From NCBI GenBank assembly GCA_025642075.2, contig JAODUO010000425.1, forward strand, positions 62,001 to 126,000: a stretch of 64,000 bases of DNA, in the 5' to 3' direction. This DNA comes from Ridgeia piscesae (taxonomy: Eukaryota > Annelida > Polychaeta > Sabellida > Siboglinidae). The position numbers and the translations under genes were made by a program. Shown piece after piece: positions 25,201-63,950 of the stretch; position 1 is the stretch's first letter; each line of letters starts with the position of its first letter. Under the pieces are notes generated by a model. It made no database searches and was not told the DNA's origin. It saw nothing but the letters and a program-made list of their open reading frames with translations.

Positions 25201-26329
25201 TTATAAATTAGCAGCTAATAAAACCAGAGTTTTTTCTTGAATGATTTAAATCGGTTGATTTATGGGTTAAATCAATTACATTATATACGGTAGTGTTTTA
25301 TTGAAAGCAGTTAACAGTCTAATTTAAATAATAACATAAATTTGTGTTTTGCTGTTTCTGTTAATTAATTCCAAGTAATGCCTGTAATATGACTGACAGT
25401 TCTTGACTGTTGTTGACTAATTAGCGAGTCACTCTAATTTGCATATGACGACGAGTATTGTTTAAAATAAACGTCATACGCATGCATGGTCGTAGCTGTC
25501 ATTTCTTTTTATGTCATTATCTTGAAGAAGGTTATTCCACCACCGGCGACTGTCTATGTCAGAAACAAAAAGTTTACTTGTACCTAGAGACTAGAGCTAT
25601 TTTTAGCAACCAACGAACCGGCGTTGGTCTAGGTACAGCTCGCCAGCGAACTGTTGACCTAAATCGGTGGATTATATAAACATTCTTTATTTCACATTAA
25701 ATAATACTGTCCACACATATTTTTACTTTATTACATTCATATTTCTTATTACATTTAAACTTTGCTTAGGTAACATTCGTATATTATACAGACGATGAAA
25801 TACAACTGTGGAACTAAATTGTAGTCGTAACGATACACGTTGGTACTCGTAAGTGCCGAGTCGGCTTGGCAACAACAAGCTGGTTTCGGCATGTAATTTC
25901 CTACGCGTCGCTTCACCTTCCAAATAAGGAAATCGTGTCCGGTTTTCCCTCTCAGTTCACCAAACATTACTTTGTCGCTGCGTACTTATATGCAAACAAA
26001 TCGGCCAAAGATGCACCTGTGGCTTTGATCGAGACTTATGTTTTTATGTTCAGTGTCTCTTTGTGCTCGTCACGTTTGTAATTAGGCTTGCAATCGGCGT
26101 TTGAAACTGACCACCGCAGACTCTTGTCGAACTTTCCGCCGGCGGACACGCCAACTTCATCATCTCTAACCTGCTTTTTCGGCAGGAATCCTTTCGTGGA
26201 AGTATGTGAAAAGTTGCTTACTAACAATCATAGTATATCTATTAGCTATATATTAAATTGTTTAATTATGTTTGTTTTAATGCGTTTGGCCCGTTTTTGC
26301 GAGAGCTATGCTGCGTCGCCTATCGACTG
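25201..26329. other. Unassigned region
   Basis: No recognisable gene. Short open frames on both strands at 25723-26227 overlap each other and show no domain. Confidence 0.4.
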
Positions 26330-26415
26330 GCGGCTTCCGGGATTGTAGGCAACACGCCAGTCAAACCGGAAAAGGCCCTAGGCAAGATGGCAGCGCCCTG
26401 TGTTGAAAGTAGCTC
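26330..26415. promoter_or_regulatory. Candidate housekeeping-type promoter/5' end
   Basis: CTTCCGGGA, AACCGGAAAAG (ETS-like CCGGAA) and CAAGATGGCAGCG (YY1-like AAGATGGC) cluster within 85 bp in a GC-richer patch. This is a pattern of TATA-less promoters. No open frame of note follows, so the gene it would serve is unknown. Confidence 0.3.
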
Positions 26416-27227
26416 AGTTTAAAAAAATATTAAAAATATACCGTGACGCTGTGCTTGTCAAATTATGGTGACAAGTGCTGTAAATTATATGTTCTTATGT
26501 TTGGGCTGTGGTTGTTCAGCCGCTTCACTCCCCCCTTTAAGAGTATAATAAGTATATGTGAAGCGACGCATTGTTATTTTTGTGCTGAGATCAATCAAAG
26601 CATCAGTCGCGCGTTTCCGTCGATCCTGCCAGTCCTGCATGATTTAATTCGCCCGTTGGCGCTTCGATTGATTGACTTCAGAGTCGATGGCTTGCTCTAT
26701 AATCGCAATCATGACTCACATATTATACTTCGATCTTGTTTGGAATCGGATCAATAGGTTGCATCTCATTAAAAAATAACGTTGCAATGCTATAGGCTGA
26801 AATGGCATCGCAAATGTTATACCTATATAACCTTTCACCAAACAATACATGCCACTGCGTGCGCCAAAGTTACGTTGTAGCGCTTACGGCTTCCGGCGTT
26901 ATAAACGTCCCGATTGACGTTTCTGCTCATGCAAATACTACGGGTTGTTCGTTAGGATGTATATAACCTCTCAGCAAAGTTATTTGTCGCAAATTAACAC
27001 GAGGCAAACAAGTTTTGAGGAATATTTTAAGAGCAAGCGTAAATCACGTGACAGTAGTGCGCTATAATCCGTGACAGTGATTTATAAATAACGTAATATT
27101 TTATTGCATTGAACGACATTTTAAGAAACTCTTCACAGTAATTATCACAGGAAACTTAACGAACAGTTCGTGGCATTTATACCGAAAATGCTTTGTTGTT
27201 TTGCTGGACATTGATGATTTTACATTT

Positions 27228-27290
27228 ATTGCGCATGCGCAGAAACGTCAATCGGAACGTTTTTAATGACCGGAAAAATGTAAGTGCGAC
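27228..27290. promoter_or_regulatory. Candidate promoter with perfect NRF1-type site
   Basis: TGCGCATGCGCA (27230-27241) is a perfect palindromic NRF1 consensus. It is followed by GACCGGAAAAATGTAAGTGC, combining an ETS-like core with a donor-like GTAAGTG. It could mark a noncoding first exon on +. No downstream exon is identified. Confidence 0.3.
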
Positions 27291-27739
27291 AGTTATTCGT
27301 CAACTGCCTATGAAATGGGGAATCGCTGGGTTTTTTTCGGCGTGATAATTAGTGTGCGTTGTGAATTGATATTTTGAGATTAATTTAAATATGAACTATA
27401 TTATGCCAGTATAAATACCGTACGTATGTATATATTGTAGTTTAACTTTTTAGTCAACGTTATTTATAATTTTATGCCAGTCAACTCTTGCCATGTTCAT
27501 ACCTGGACCGAGCTAGGCCCTACGGCTACGGTCGTTATTATGTTTAGCTCGTATGCTATCGTTCATCTCAATACATAGTCATAGTGGCCTATGGGTGCAT
27601 ATTTTTTTCTTCAAAACTGCACAACGTTATAATTGATTAATATGTCTGGTAAAAACAACAGGCAATAGTCTATTCGATCCATATACGATTATGTGATTTT
27701 GGTTAGAAACAATTATTATAAAAACAATATGTATATAAT

Positions 27740-28640
27740 ATAAAATCTATAGACAGATCTATAGTTTTCTATAAAATATTCTTTATAAACCTATAGACCC
27801 CATGAAATTTATTGCAAATCTATAGTTTCCTATAGAAAAGGATAGACCCATAAAATATGTAGAAAAATCTATAGAATTTTTTATAAAACAATAGAAAAAT
27901 GTATAAAATTATAGAGAAAACTATCAGCTCTGTACAATCTATAGAAAAGTCTGCAGAATTCTATAGAAAACCATAGGCCCTGTAAAATCTATAGAAAAGT
28001 CTGCAGAAATCAATAGAAAACTACAGGCGCTGTAAAATCTATAGAAAAATTGATAGTTTCTATAAAAATCTATACTTTTCTATAGAAAATTTCTATAGAA
28101 AACTATAGGCCCAATAACATCCATAGAAAAATCTATAGTTTTTCTATAAAATACTCTTTAGAAACCTATAGATTCCTTGCATGCTATTGAAAATCTATAG
28201 TTTCCTATATAATTTTACAGAAAACTATAGACCCCATAACATCTATAGAAAAATCTATAGTGTTTATATAAGATATTCTTTAGAAAACTAAAGACCCCTT
28301 GCATGCTATAGAATCTCTTTAGTTTCCTATATCATTTTACATAAAACTGTAGACTCCATAAAATCTATAGAAAAATATATAGAATTCTATAGAAAACAAT
28401 AGAAAAATCTATAAATTTCTGTAGAAAACTATAGACCCTGTAAAGTCTTTATAAAATCTTAGTTTTCTATAGAAAACCAAAGGCCCTGTAAAATCTATAG
28501 AAAAATCTATAGTTTTCTATAAAAAGCACAGTTTTCTATAGAAAACTATAGGCCCCATAAAATGTATAGAAAAATCTATAGTTTTCTATAGAAAACAATA
28601 GGCCCCATAACATCAATAGAAAAATCTAGTTTTTCTATAA
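27740..28640. repeat. AT-rich self-complementary array (CTATAGAAAA-type)
   Basis: About 900 bp of repeated CTATAG, GAAAACTATAGGCCC, CATAAAATCTATAGAAA and TTTTCTATAGA. Both orientations of the same words alternate, so the array is largely palindromic. Spacing is irregular, around 25-50 bp. Confidence 0.85.
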
Positions 28641-28689
28641 AATATCATAGAATCTGTTCGTAAATGGCATCATTTCCTTGCTGGTCGCC

Positions 28690-29928
28690 ATTTCACTCTA
28701 GTGACGGATCAACGCTCAATGGCCTTCATGATTGACAACAGAAAACGTTCAAAAATTAAGAACAACAAGATCCAATCCTGGCGACTGGAACTGGCTTCAT
28801 TCAGCTACACAGTGAAATATCGTCCAGGCAAGGACAACGTGGCACCGGACTCATTCACACGTGCATTCGTTGCTCCTATGTCAACATCAAGGCTCTCAGA
28901 GATCCACAATGGGTTGGGTCACCCAGTTGTCACTCGAATGTTACACTTTGTGAGGTCAAAGAACATGCCATTTTCAACAGAATGTGTCAAGAAAACTTGT
29001 TCCACGTGCAGAATCTGTGCTGAACTAAAACCACAGTTCTGTCGTCCAACTCCTGGAACACTGACAAAGTCTACGCAGCCAATGGAGCGACTCGGTATTG
29101 ACTTCAAAGGACCGCTGCCTACAACATCACGGAATGCATACATACTCACAGTGGTGGATGTGTATTCACGTTTCCCTTTTGCATTTCCATGCCCAAACTT
29201 GCACTCATCAACGATGATCAAATGCCTAGACCAAATAATTTACTCTGTGCGGCATGCCTAGCTACATTCACGTGGTACATCATTTCTTTCACAAGAACTC
29301 AAGGAATACCTGTCTCAACGAAGCATAGCAACAAGCAAATCCACACCCTACCACCCTATTGGTAACGGGCAGGTGGAAAGATACAATGGTATCATTTGGA
29401 AAACTCTCCGTCTTTCTCTCAAGTCCAAAAATCTGCCTTGACTCCCAATGGGAGGTTGTCCTTCCAGATGCTCTGCATTCCATCCGATCGCTCCTCTCGA
29501 CATCGACAAACACAACCCCGCATGAGAGATTCTTCAGCTTCCAGCGTCGCTCATCCTGTGGCACATCGATGCCCTCGTGGCTGAATTCCCAGGACCCGTC
29601 CTGCTCAGGACATTCGTCCGAACAAGCAAAAATGATCCTCTTGTGGACCAAGTAGAGCTACGAGATGTCAATCCGATGTATGCAAATGTGCGGTACATGG
29701 ACGGCCGGGAACCTACAGTTTCTCTTCGTGACCTGGCTCCTTGCCCATCTGTCCCAATGGATGCTACAAAGTATTCGCAAGCAGATCTCAGTGAAACTGT
29801 AGAAGCAAATGCGCCAATCCTTACACCTGATGCTCATCCAGATCCTGAACGGTGCCCACCAATTCGAATACGCGAAACTCGACGTTCTACTCGTGAAGTC
29901 AAGCCACCATCTCGCTATGGTGGGTGAC
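28690..29928 (+). mobile_element. Ty3/gypsy-type LTR retrotransposon, 3' pol remnant (broken)
   Basis: The first frame (28701-29261) covers the end of the RNase H region (YRPGKDNVAPDSFTRAF), a His-His-Cys-Cys zinc-binding block (H, H, CxxC around 28920-29025) and the first integrase Asp in GIDFKGPLP. The frame breaks near 29260, exactly where the second catalytic Asp is expected; that residue is missing. The Glu block NGQVERYNG is present but in a region with stops. The last open frame ends RRSTREVKPPSRYGG with TGA at 29927. Gag, protease and reverse transcriptase are absent. A non-functional fossil. Confidence 0.85.
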
Positions 29929-30183
29929 TTGTATCTTCTAAGATAGAAGACAATGACATAAACTTTGAATTAAAAGTTTCCAGTGACAATTCTTCTAGGA
30001 AGGAAGAATGACGTAAAACTTTAAGTTACAACTATTCAGTGACATTTCTTCTAGGAAGGAAGAATGACATGAATATTTAATTTACAAATTATGTGCGACA
30101 TTTCTTTCATTTTGTTTCTAGGACTCTCGTGATGTCTACCTGACTGTTAAGTTGAATAAAGCCTAATATCGAAGGTTACAACA
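29929..30183 (+). mobile_element. LTR-like 3' flank of the gypsy remnant
   Basis: Short internal repeats (TTCTTCTAGGAAGGAAGAATGAC twice in part), and a polyadenylation hexamer AATAAA at 30155-30160. It may be the 3' LTR, but no 5' LTR is present to confirm limits. Confidence 0.35.
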
Positions 30184-30189
30184 GATAGT

Positions 30190-32813
30190 AAACGATTGGA
30201 ACAGACATCCTAGAAGTGCTGTTATATCCGCAAGCGTCAACCAATTTAAGGGTCACATTGACATGTATCTGCGAAATAGGGCGGAGGATTACACGAGTCA
30301 GCGATTGGCTCCCTTCCTCGTCAGCTCCTCGAATACGTAGTAGAAGAGGGTTCAACGTAAAAGATTCGCTCTCCACCTGCGGACTCAAGCAACATGTTAA
30401 TGAACTAACGCACATAAAAGGTCATACGCTGGATGTGGTAATGACAAATGAAGATTCCAATGACATCATACAGAAACTAGAAGTGACTGGTCCAGTGTTA
30501 TGTGATACGTCTGGAAACATCAGTGGTGATCACTACGCAATACCGTTCTCTGCTCGCTTGTCAAAACTACGCACAAATCAAGCGATTGTTAAATTTCGAA
30601 AATTACGCGCGATCGATACTACAAGATTCAAAGAATGCATTTGTCAGGACAAAAACCCTATGTGACATTGAAGCACCTGTCCATGACCTAATAACAAACT
30701 ATAATCGCTCGTTGAATGATATCATCAATTCCCAGGCACCACTGTTAAATCGAACAATAACGCTCCGACCACACGCCCCATGGTACACGGACACTCTTCG
30801 TGGTGCTAAACGCAAACGACGGCAGCTAGAACGTCGCTGGCACTCAACAAAACTGGAAGTACATCACCAAATCTACCGTGACTTTTGTGTAGTTGTCAAC
30901 AAGTCACTACGTGCCGCCAAATCTACTAGTGCTACGAGAAACAAATCAGACAGAGTCGGCATGACACTAAGGCGGTGTTTGGAACGGTAAACACGCTGAT
31001 GGGAAACAACAAAGGACGCCCATTGCTTATGCACACGTCAGATGCTCAACTCGCCAGTGACTTTTCAGACTTTTTCACTGCAAAAGTGTCGATGATCCGC
31101 GACTCTTTGTGTCCTGAATACAGAATACACCTCGTATCTTACGACACCTTCAGATGATGACGTTCAAGTGACACTAGATACCTTTGTCCCGACGACAAAT
31201 GAAGAAATCATAGGCATAATAAAATCTTCGCCTGATAAGTCTTGCAAACTGGACCCCATTCGAACTTGGCTACTGAAATCATGTGCTCGTGAACTAGCAC
31301 CGTTAATTGTGGCTATTGTGAATATATCTTTTGAAACATCCCAAGTGCCTGCAGAGCTGAAGCATGCCCACATTAAACCTCGACTGAAGAAACCATCTCT
31401 TGATCCAGAGTTACTAAGTAACTACCGGCCAGTGTCAAACCTCCCATTCATCTCCAAGATAATTGAGAAAGTTGTTAATACTCTAATCGAGTAACATATG
31501 CTAGAAAACAATCTCCACGACCCACTACAGTCTGCCTACAGAAAACAACACTCACCCGAAACAGCTTTAATCAAGATACAACATGACATCGTCAAGGCAC
31601 TGGACAGTGGACGTGTTGCAGCGCTTGTTTTGTTAGATTTGTCAGCAGCGTTCGACACGATTGATCACGCCATCCTCCTAGAGAGATTGAAAGAAACACA
31701 TGGCATTTCTGGCGATGCACTGTTATGGGTGGCATCGTATTTGTGTCAGCGATGCCAACAACTCATCATTGGTGAAGATGCTTCGATTGGTGTAATACTG
31801 GGATATGGCGTCCCACAGGGATCGGTGCCCGGCCAAAAACTACTTATTTTACACACGACCACTCGTGCACTTTTATGCAGACGACACACAATTATATGTC
31901 TCTTTCGTGAATAGTGACCATGAACTACGCATAGCAGCAGTTACCCGGTTGAATGATTGCATCAGAGACGTTCGTATTTGGCTGAGAGAAATATGCTCAA
32001 GTTGAATGACGAGAAGACGGAAGTGATCTTGTTCACATCCAAGCACGGACTTAACTCACTATCTAACATTACTGTTACCGTCGGGGAACAACAACAACTA
32101 CAGTCATCTTCCGTCCGTGATCTTGGAGTTATCTACGATCAACACCTGAGAATGAGTCAACACGTACATTTGGTATGTCGAACAGCATACTTCCACATGA
32201 GGAATATTGGGAGAATCCGAAGGTGTCTCACCCTAGATGCAACAAAGACACTTGTGCATGCCTTGGTAACATCAAGATTAGATTACTGTAAGTCGCTACT
32301 GTACGGTTTACCAGCGAAGCATCTTGCGAAGATGCAACGTCGATCTACAGAATGCTTGCGCGCGTGTCATCACAAGAACCGGTCGCCGCTCACACATCAC
32401 TCCTGTTCTAAAAGAACTGCACTGGCTTCCAGTCCATCGCCGAATACAGTATAAGATCTTGTCACACACCTATCGTGCGATACACCACCAATCGCCAGTC
32501 TACCTGAGTGATCTACTATAGTATATATCCGTCTACAGACCTACACGCTCTTTGCTGTCAAAATCAACTATCCTGTTGACCATGTCACAAACCCGAACTG
32601 TAACGTATGGAGACAGAACTTTTACAAAAGCAGCGGCGACTCTGTGGAACAGTTTGCCTGTTAACATCAGAAATAGTGATAGCTGCATCAACTTTTAAAG
32701 GCAACTAAAGACATTTCTGTTCCGGCAGCAATACATTTAATTTAAGTTCATTAATTTTAATGCCATGAATGTACATTTTATCCGTAATCTTACTATTTTT
32801 AATCCCACAAAAT

Positions 32814-32852
<39 letters not shown>

Positions 32853-33215
32853 ATCTGAATCTGAATGGGATACGTCGTAAAGAAGCCAATAGTGGCTATT
32901 ATATACGACGGGGGTGTGTGCGCATGTTATTGAGTGTTTATATATTGGTTTATTATTATTATTTGATAGTTTTGATGTAATATATTACTGAATTATTTAT
33001 AGCACCTATACTTGTTAGGTTTACTATCCTTATATATAATTGTATTTTTACTGTTTAATTCAATTTACGACTATTTCTGTTTAGCTTTTAAATTATTTAA
33101 CTGAATATTGTAATGTCTCTGTAGATTTATTATTATTATTGTACTGTAAAGCGCCATAGAGCACCGTGTGATTGTGGCGCTATATAAATATTGTATTATT
33201 ACATAAAAAATAAAA
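30190..33215 (+). mobile_element. CR1/L2-like LINE, 5'-truncated, frameshifted, with 3' end
   Basis: Successive frames give the endonuclease end (HTLDVVMTNEDS, SGDHYAIPF), the linker (HAPWYTDTLRGAKRKRRQLE), RT entry (LSNYRPVSNLPFISKIIEKV), RT core AAFDTIDH, GVPQGSV and YADDTQLYVSF (both catalytic Asp present), then LNDEKTEVILF, SSVRDLGVIYD and TSRLDYCKSLLYGLP. The 3' UTR ends at TGGCGCTATATAAATATTGTATTATT near 33210. At least five frame changes or stops. A (TA)n tract at 32815-32855 interrupts the 3' UTR. Confidence 0.88.
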
Positions 33216-34540
33216 GTTTTGTGACCTGGTGGAAGCATCCGTTGGCGTGGACCGAAACATCCTGGACGAACCACCCGTCAGCGTTTGGCCGAACATGTCG
33301 TGGGTCGAACCATCCGGGACCTATACGAAGGACCGCGCGAACCATCGGTACAAATCACATAAGGACGAATTTAATAAATTGACAAGCACATTTTAACACC
33401 CATAACGAACTGCAACCATCCAGTATAACAATAACTAGTGTCCACAATTAAAAGAATCATACCGAATCTATATAACAGCGAACGATAGCAAAAACTCATC
33501 ACCGGTTTCGCTAATAATTCTCGAAACGTTCTCTTGATATATCGCGAGATTTCAGGCATTAATACATGTTAGTACGCCGTATGAAATAGACCGTTTTATA
33601 AAACATTCTTTTGAGTTATTATGTTTAATAATGGTAAAAAATAATATACTAACATGTATATAATGCGTTTATATTGACACTATACAACTTACGTGTTGCT
33701 TTAGGATCTATAAATTGTTGGTTGTTGCAACCGATTCGCTGCGTAAAACGTCCAACTATGGTCTGAATTGCACGGTAGCATTGCAAGAGTGATGTTTACT
33801 TGTGAATAGATTATCTGATTTCACCGATTGACTTTGGCATATGTATCGTCTTGTGGCATATGCATAAGCGGTATTAACCATACTGATGAGGTGGGTAGTT
33901 GATTGAAGAATAATAGCTTATAAATGACGATTTTTGTGCTGGACGATATCACTTGAAATCGCATCCGCCATGTTGGATTGTTGATGCCGTGTTTTCAATG
34001 ATTCATTCTTCTTTAACTTAGTATGATACGATATTGAAAGTGCAAATTTGCATTCTGAAGGCAACTGCAGTGTGCCACCAATATGCAATTACGCGTGTAT
34101 TCTATGTTAATTGTTGGTTTAAGGATATAAAACATACGGTTATGTGGGTTTTGCTACTACTGACTTAGTGACTGACAGATAAAAACATTTCAACTTCTGA
34201 CAGGTCCATACAGTCTACAGACAGTGAGACACTTCACCTTCGGTTACAACACTTCATCGGTGTCGATACACAGTTCACAGGTCCCCAATAGTCATATTGT
34301 GTGACAGATATTGACAGATTAACTTGCTCTTCCAGGGGCAGCATCCATGTGATGCAAGCGTACATACAAAATTTGTTCAGCCTATCAACATTTTGGCAGT
34401 GTTTGTTAAATAAAAACATTCAAGTTTTGGTAATGTATTACTTAAATGTCCCAAGCTAGATTCATTATATTGATCCCAATGTTCAAACCTGTGCTTCTGC
34501 CCAGTGAAGTGAATACCCAGCAGATGCTGCTAATAAGTGA
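33216..34540. other. Unassigned region
   Basis: No gene recognised. A YY1-type word CCGCCATGTTGG lies at about 33966-33977. Several GGACCGAAACATCCTGGACGA-like short repeats occur at 33245-33350. Confidence 0.35.
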
Positions 34541-34544
34541 GGCT

Positions 34545-35070
34545 GTTAAGTTTTACGAAGTGGATATTCTTCCAGATCCCGATTTTGGCCGGCTAATCTT
34601 CCGTGAGTGTAGTTGCGCATGTGCCGTGATCGCTCCCTTTGGGGGCATGCATACTGAACCAGTTGCAGGCAAAATTAGTTCGTTTGTGACTTTGTATCAC
34701 GGTTGGCGATAAAGTTTCCCCTTTTGGTGTTTTATCCGAGTAGATAAAACGTGTAGAAGACGCAACATTTGTTCAGTTATAGGCCTATTCCATCACGCAC
34801 AGCTACATTTTTGGCGGCAAACATCACAAAACCTTCTCGGGAAAAAGACGAAAACAGGAAACTCCATGCTAACCAAGTTCAATGAGACCTTATTGTAACT
34901 ACAACATATACAGACTAGTCAGTTAATAGAACCCTGCCGAGTGCTGGAAACAACTAGAAACCTCTATTTTGCTTGCAACTGGTTGAGTACGCATGCACAC
35001 AAGTGTCGCGATAACGGTGCATGCGCAACTACACTCGCGGAAGAATATCCACTTCGTAAGTTTTAATACC
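34545..35070. repeat. Inverted repeat, arms of about 130 bp
   Basis: The left arm (about 34545-34690) contains TTACGAAGTGGATATTCTTC and GAGTGTAGTTGCGCATG. The right arm (about 34940-35070) contains their reverse complements GAAGAATATCCACTTCGTAA and CATGCGCAACTACACTCGCG. Arms are about 80-85% alike. Possibly two head-to-head copies of one dispersed element or a fold-back element. Confidence 0.75.
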
Positions 35071-35861
35071 AACATTTTAAAATTACAGTTTAACTGGTCT
35101 TCTGTAATTGCTGGAACCAACACCAGAACGGGTGGAACAAATCCTAGAACGGATCTGAACAGACTTAAACCATATCTATGATCTTCAAGTTAAATTTATA
35201 CTTCATGTCTTATTTAATAGTGGTATAATGTAACTCGTATGTTAGTATGACAACATAACATGTAGAATAAGATACACATATTTATGAGCAACAAAATGGC
35301 AATGAAACAGGGAGTATGTGCAAGTATACGTGGAGCGGCCGTAACAAAGCTGCCAACAGAGTGCTATTGATTTTCAGCATTCATATCCCCCATTTCACTG
35401 TCACTTAATTAGCTTTATGTAGAGACCCGTCCATCCGTCATTTGGATGGGTAAAAACGAATATGGTGTCACATGTGTGTTTGTAGTCCATTTCAGGTCAT
35501 CAGACACATTTAAAAGTTTGTAAACTGGCTTAACAATTAACATCCACGTGTCCACCAAAACGTGTGACTGGCAATAATTTTATCCTGCATAACGCCCTTT
35601 ATTTTGTGTATTTTACTACTTTTTTATCAAAAGCATACGTTTGAATTAATCCATATGAATATGAATTAATTAGTCCAAAACATCAAAATAACCAAACCCC
35701 TCACAAGAGACCCACCTTTTAAGGACAGCGCCACTCTGATTTAGAGTGCGGTCTTAAATGAGGGGTTCTGCTGTATTATGATGTCATACTGACAAATAAG
35801 TTACATTATACTGCTATTAAATGATACTCAAAGTATATAGTTCACTCGAAGCATACATGTA

Positions 35862-36165
35862 TAGTAAGGATGGAACAAATCTGGAATTTCATTCAAATCC
35901 TTGAAATTTTTCGAATACAAATCGAATACGACTATTCAGTAGCATTAGATTAGAGAATACTGAATGGTGTCGAGATGTCTTGCTGGGATGTGGCATAATC
36001 CCGTGGCCATGGGCACACGTCCATGCCGGAGTCGTTGGCAACGTGGCCATATGCATCGACAACATACAACCGCCAAACTACTCATCACGTTAGTCACATA
36101 TCTTACACACACTAGGTTACAAAATAAAATCACTACAAAAACAAATAAACATCACAAAACAAACT
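35862..36165 (+). repeat. Dispersed repeat family A, copy 1
   Basis: Shares AGTAAGGATGG, a block of overlapping ATTCGAATA-type words, GTGTCGAGATGTCTTGC and ATGGCCATA.GC with the copy at 49829-50165 in USP9X intron 9. A reverse-oriented piece of the same family appears at about 36490-36570 (GATGCCGACGACTCC, GGCCACGGGATGATG). It is probably a non-autonomous transposon. Confidence 0.7.
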
Positions 36166-36254
36166 CATGCAAAACTTGCCAGCAATGCGGTGTCATTCCC
36201 ATCGGGGGCATTTATACATGTAATATTGGTATTGTGCTAAGGGGACTTTTGTAA

Positions 36255-36335
36255 GCAGTGTAGGGTTACGGTTAGGGTTTAGGGTAAGTTTAGGATTAAA
36301 GTTAGCTTAGGATTATTTAGGGTTATTGTTATTTT
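36255..36335. repeat. Degenerate telomere-like GGTTAG/TTAGGG repeats
   Basis: GTAGGGTTACGGTTAGGGTT followed by TAGGGTAAG, TTAGGATT and TTAGGGTTATTG. An interstitial, decayed telomere-like stretch of about 80 bp. Confidence 0.6.
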
Positions 36336-36634
36336 AGAATTAGCGTAACATTGGAATTTGTGGTCATTTATGCGATAAATTACCGATGTTAACGGTAATC
36401 ACCGAGCTACGCATAGCCACCGTAGACCCTGTAGATCATGTCAAGGTTTGCCCAAGTTTGTTTTGTTAAATTTATTCTTTACAGGAAAAAGTTTGATGCG
36501 TATGGCCATGATGCCGACGACTCCAACTCGACTTATGGCCACGGGATGATGCAGCATCCCGGCATCCTTAAATGATATATCATTTTGTTGCTTTCTTGTA
36601 TGCAATCAGCGGTCTTATTGCAAGTTAGCTACAT

Positions 36635-36955
36635 GTTAGTAGCACAGTAGCTAGAGCTACGGATTCAAGTTTTCAGCTAAGAGAACCCAGGTTCAAATCC
36701 TGTATTGCTGAGTAAAACCATGGAAAAAATTCACTTTACATTGCTCCAGTTCACTCAGCTGTATAAATGAGTGTCTGGCTATAGATGGTGGATATTTGCA
36801 TACAAACAATACAGTCTTTGTGCATTAATTGCAACATGACTGGATGCTTCCCAGCAAAGTTGAGACGGTGTTCGATTGAACAGGTCTGCCATGGAGTAAA
36901 GTGTACAGCATTTTGAGCAATCTTGATGATTGGATACTGGGCTATATAAAAAAAA
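36635..36955 (+). mobile_element. tRNA-derived SINE, copy 4 (best Pol III boxes)
   Basis: A-box-like TAGCACAGTAGCTAGAGC, then an intact B box GGTTCAAATCC near 36690. The shared body follows (ACATTGCTCCAGTTCACTCA, TGGATGCTTCCCAGC, GAACAGGTCTGCC) and the end GATTGGATACTGGGCTATAT plus an A run. About 320 bp. Confidence 0.8.
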
Positions 36956-37139
36956 ACCTTTTTACTTAGCTATGGCTGGAAAGCGAAATCAATTCTGCAT
37001 GATAAATTTATGCTGACTAGTAAGTAATGCATATTCCATAGTAGAAAGACATCAAAGCAGTTTGTGACACTGTCAAGTATTTGATAGTGCTGCAGGTGGT
37101 CATAATTGCTGCAGTAAAACGTATGATACAATCTTGGCA

Positions 37140-37390
37140 TTGTGTGATTTGTGTTAGTGTGTGGTATACAGATGTGTTGTATGATGTGTAGATGTCATAA
37201 TGTGTTATGTACAAATTATGTATTGGTGTGTTGTGTGACATGTACATGTATGATGTGTACATGTGTTGATGTTTTCAAGTGTTGTGTGATATGTTCAAAA
37301 GTGTTGGTGTATTGTGAGATGTATGCAGTTGGCGTGTTGTACACATGTGTTGGTGTGTAGTGTACATGTGTTGTGTGGTGTGTTGTAGAT
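37140..37390. repeat. Degenerate TG-rich repeat (GTGTTGATG, ATGTGTACATG)
   Basis: Irregular repeats of TGTGTTG, GATGTGTACATGTG and GTGTTGGTGT upstream of the USP9X 5' end. No coding signal. Confidence 0.7.
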
Positions 37391-37429
37391 TGGAGATATG
37401 CTGAGACAGCCATACACACAGACCCATCA

Positions 37430-37597
37430 CTCACTTGTAGTTGGTGCCACAACTAGGGTAACATCACTTGCCCCCTACCCCCAGTCAACTAGGGTAGGAT
37501 CACCTGTCCTTTACCCCAGGTCAAGTAGGGTAGCATCATCAGCCCACTGCACCCAGTCAAATAGGGCGGCATCATTTGCCCCCTGCCCCCCGCCAGT
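37430..37597 (+). repeat. Four tandem acceptor-like units before USP9X exon 1
   Basis: Units of about 40-45 bp start near ACTAGGGTAGCATCA and end in a C-rich tract plus AG: CTACCCCCAG, CTTTACCCCAG, CTGCACCCAG and finally CCCCCCGCCAG at 37596, one base before the start codon. The last unit looks like the real acceptor of the first coding exon, which implies a noncoding exon further upstream. Confidence 0.75.
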
Positions 37598-63930
<26,333 letters not shown>

Positions 63931-63946
63931 GTGAGACATGTAGACA

Positions 63947-63950
<4 letters not shown>

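Noticed and set aside
36255..36335. True telomere
   Set aside because: The repeats are few and degenerate and flanked by ordinary sequence on both sides.
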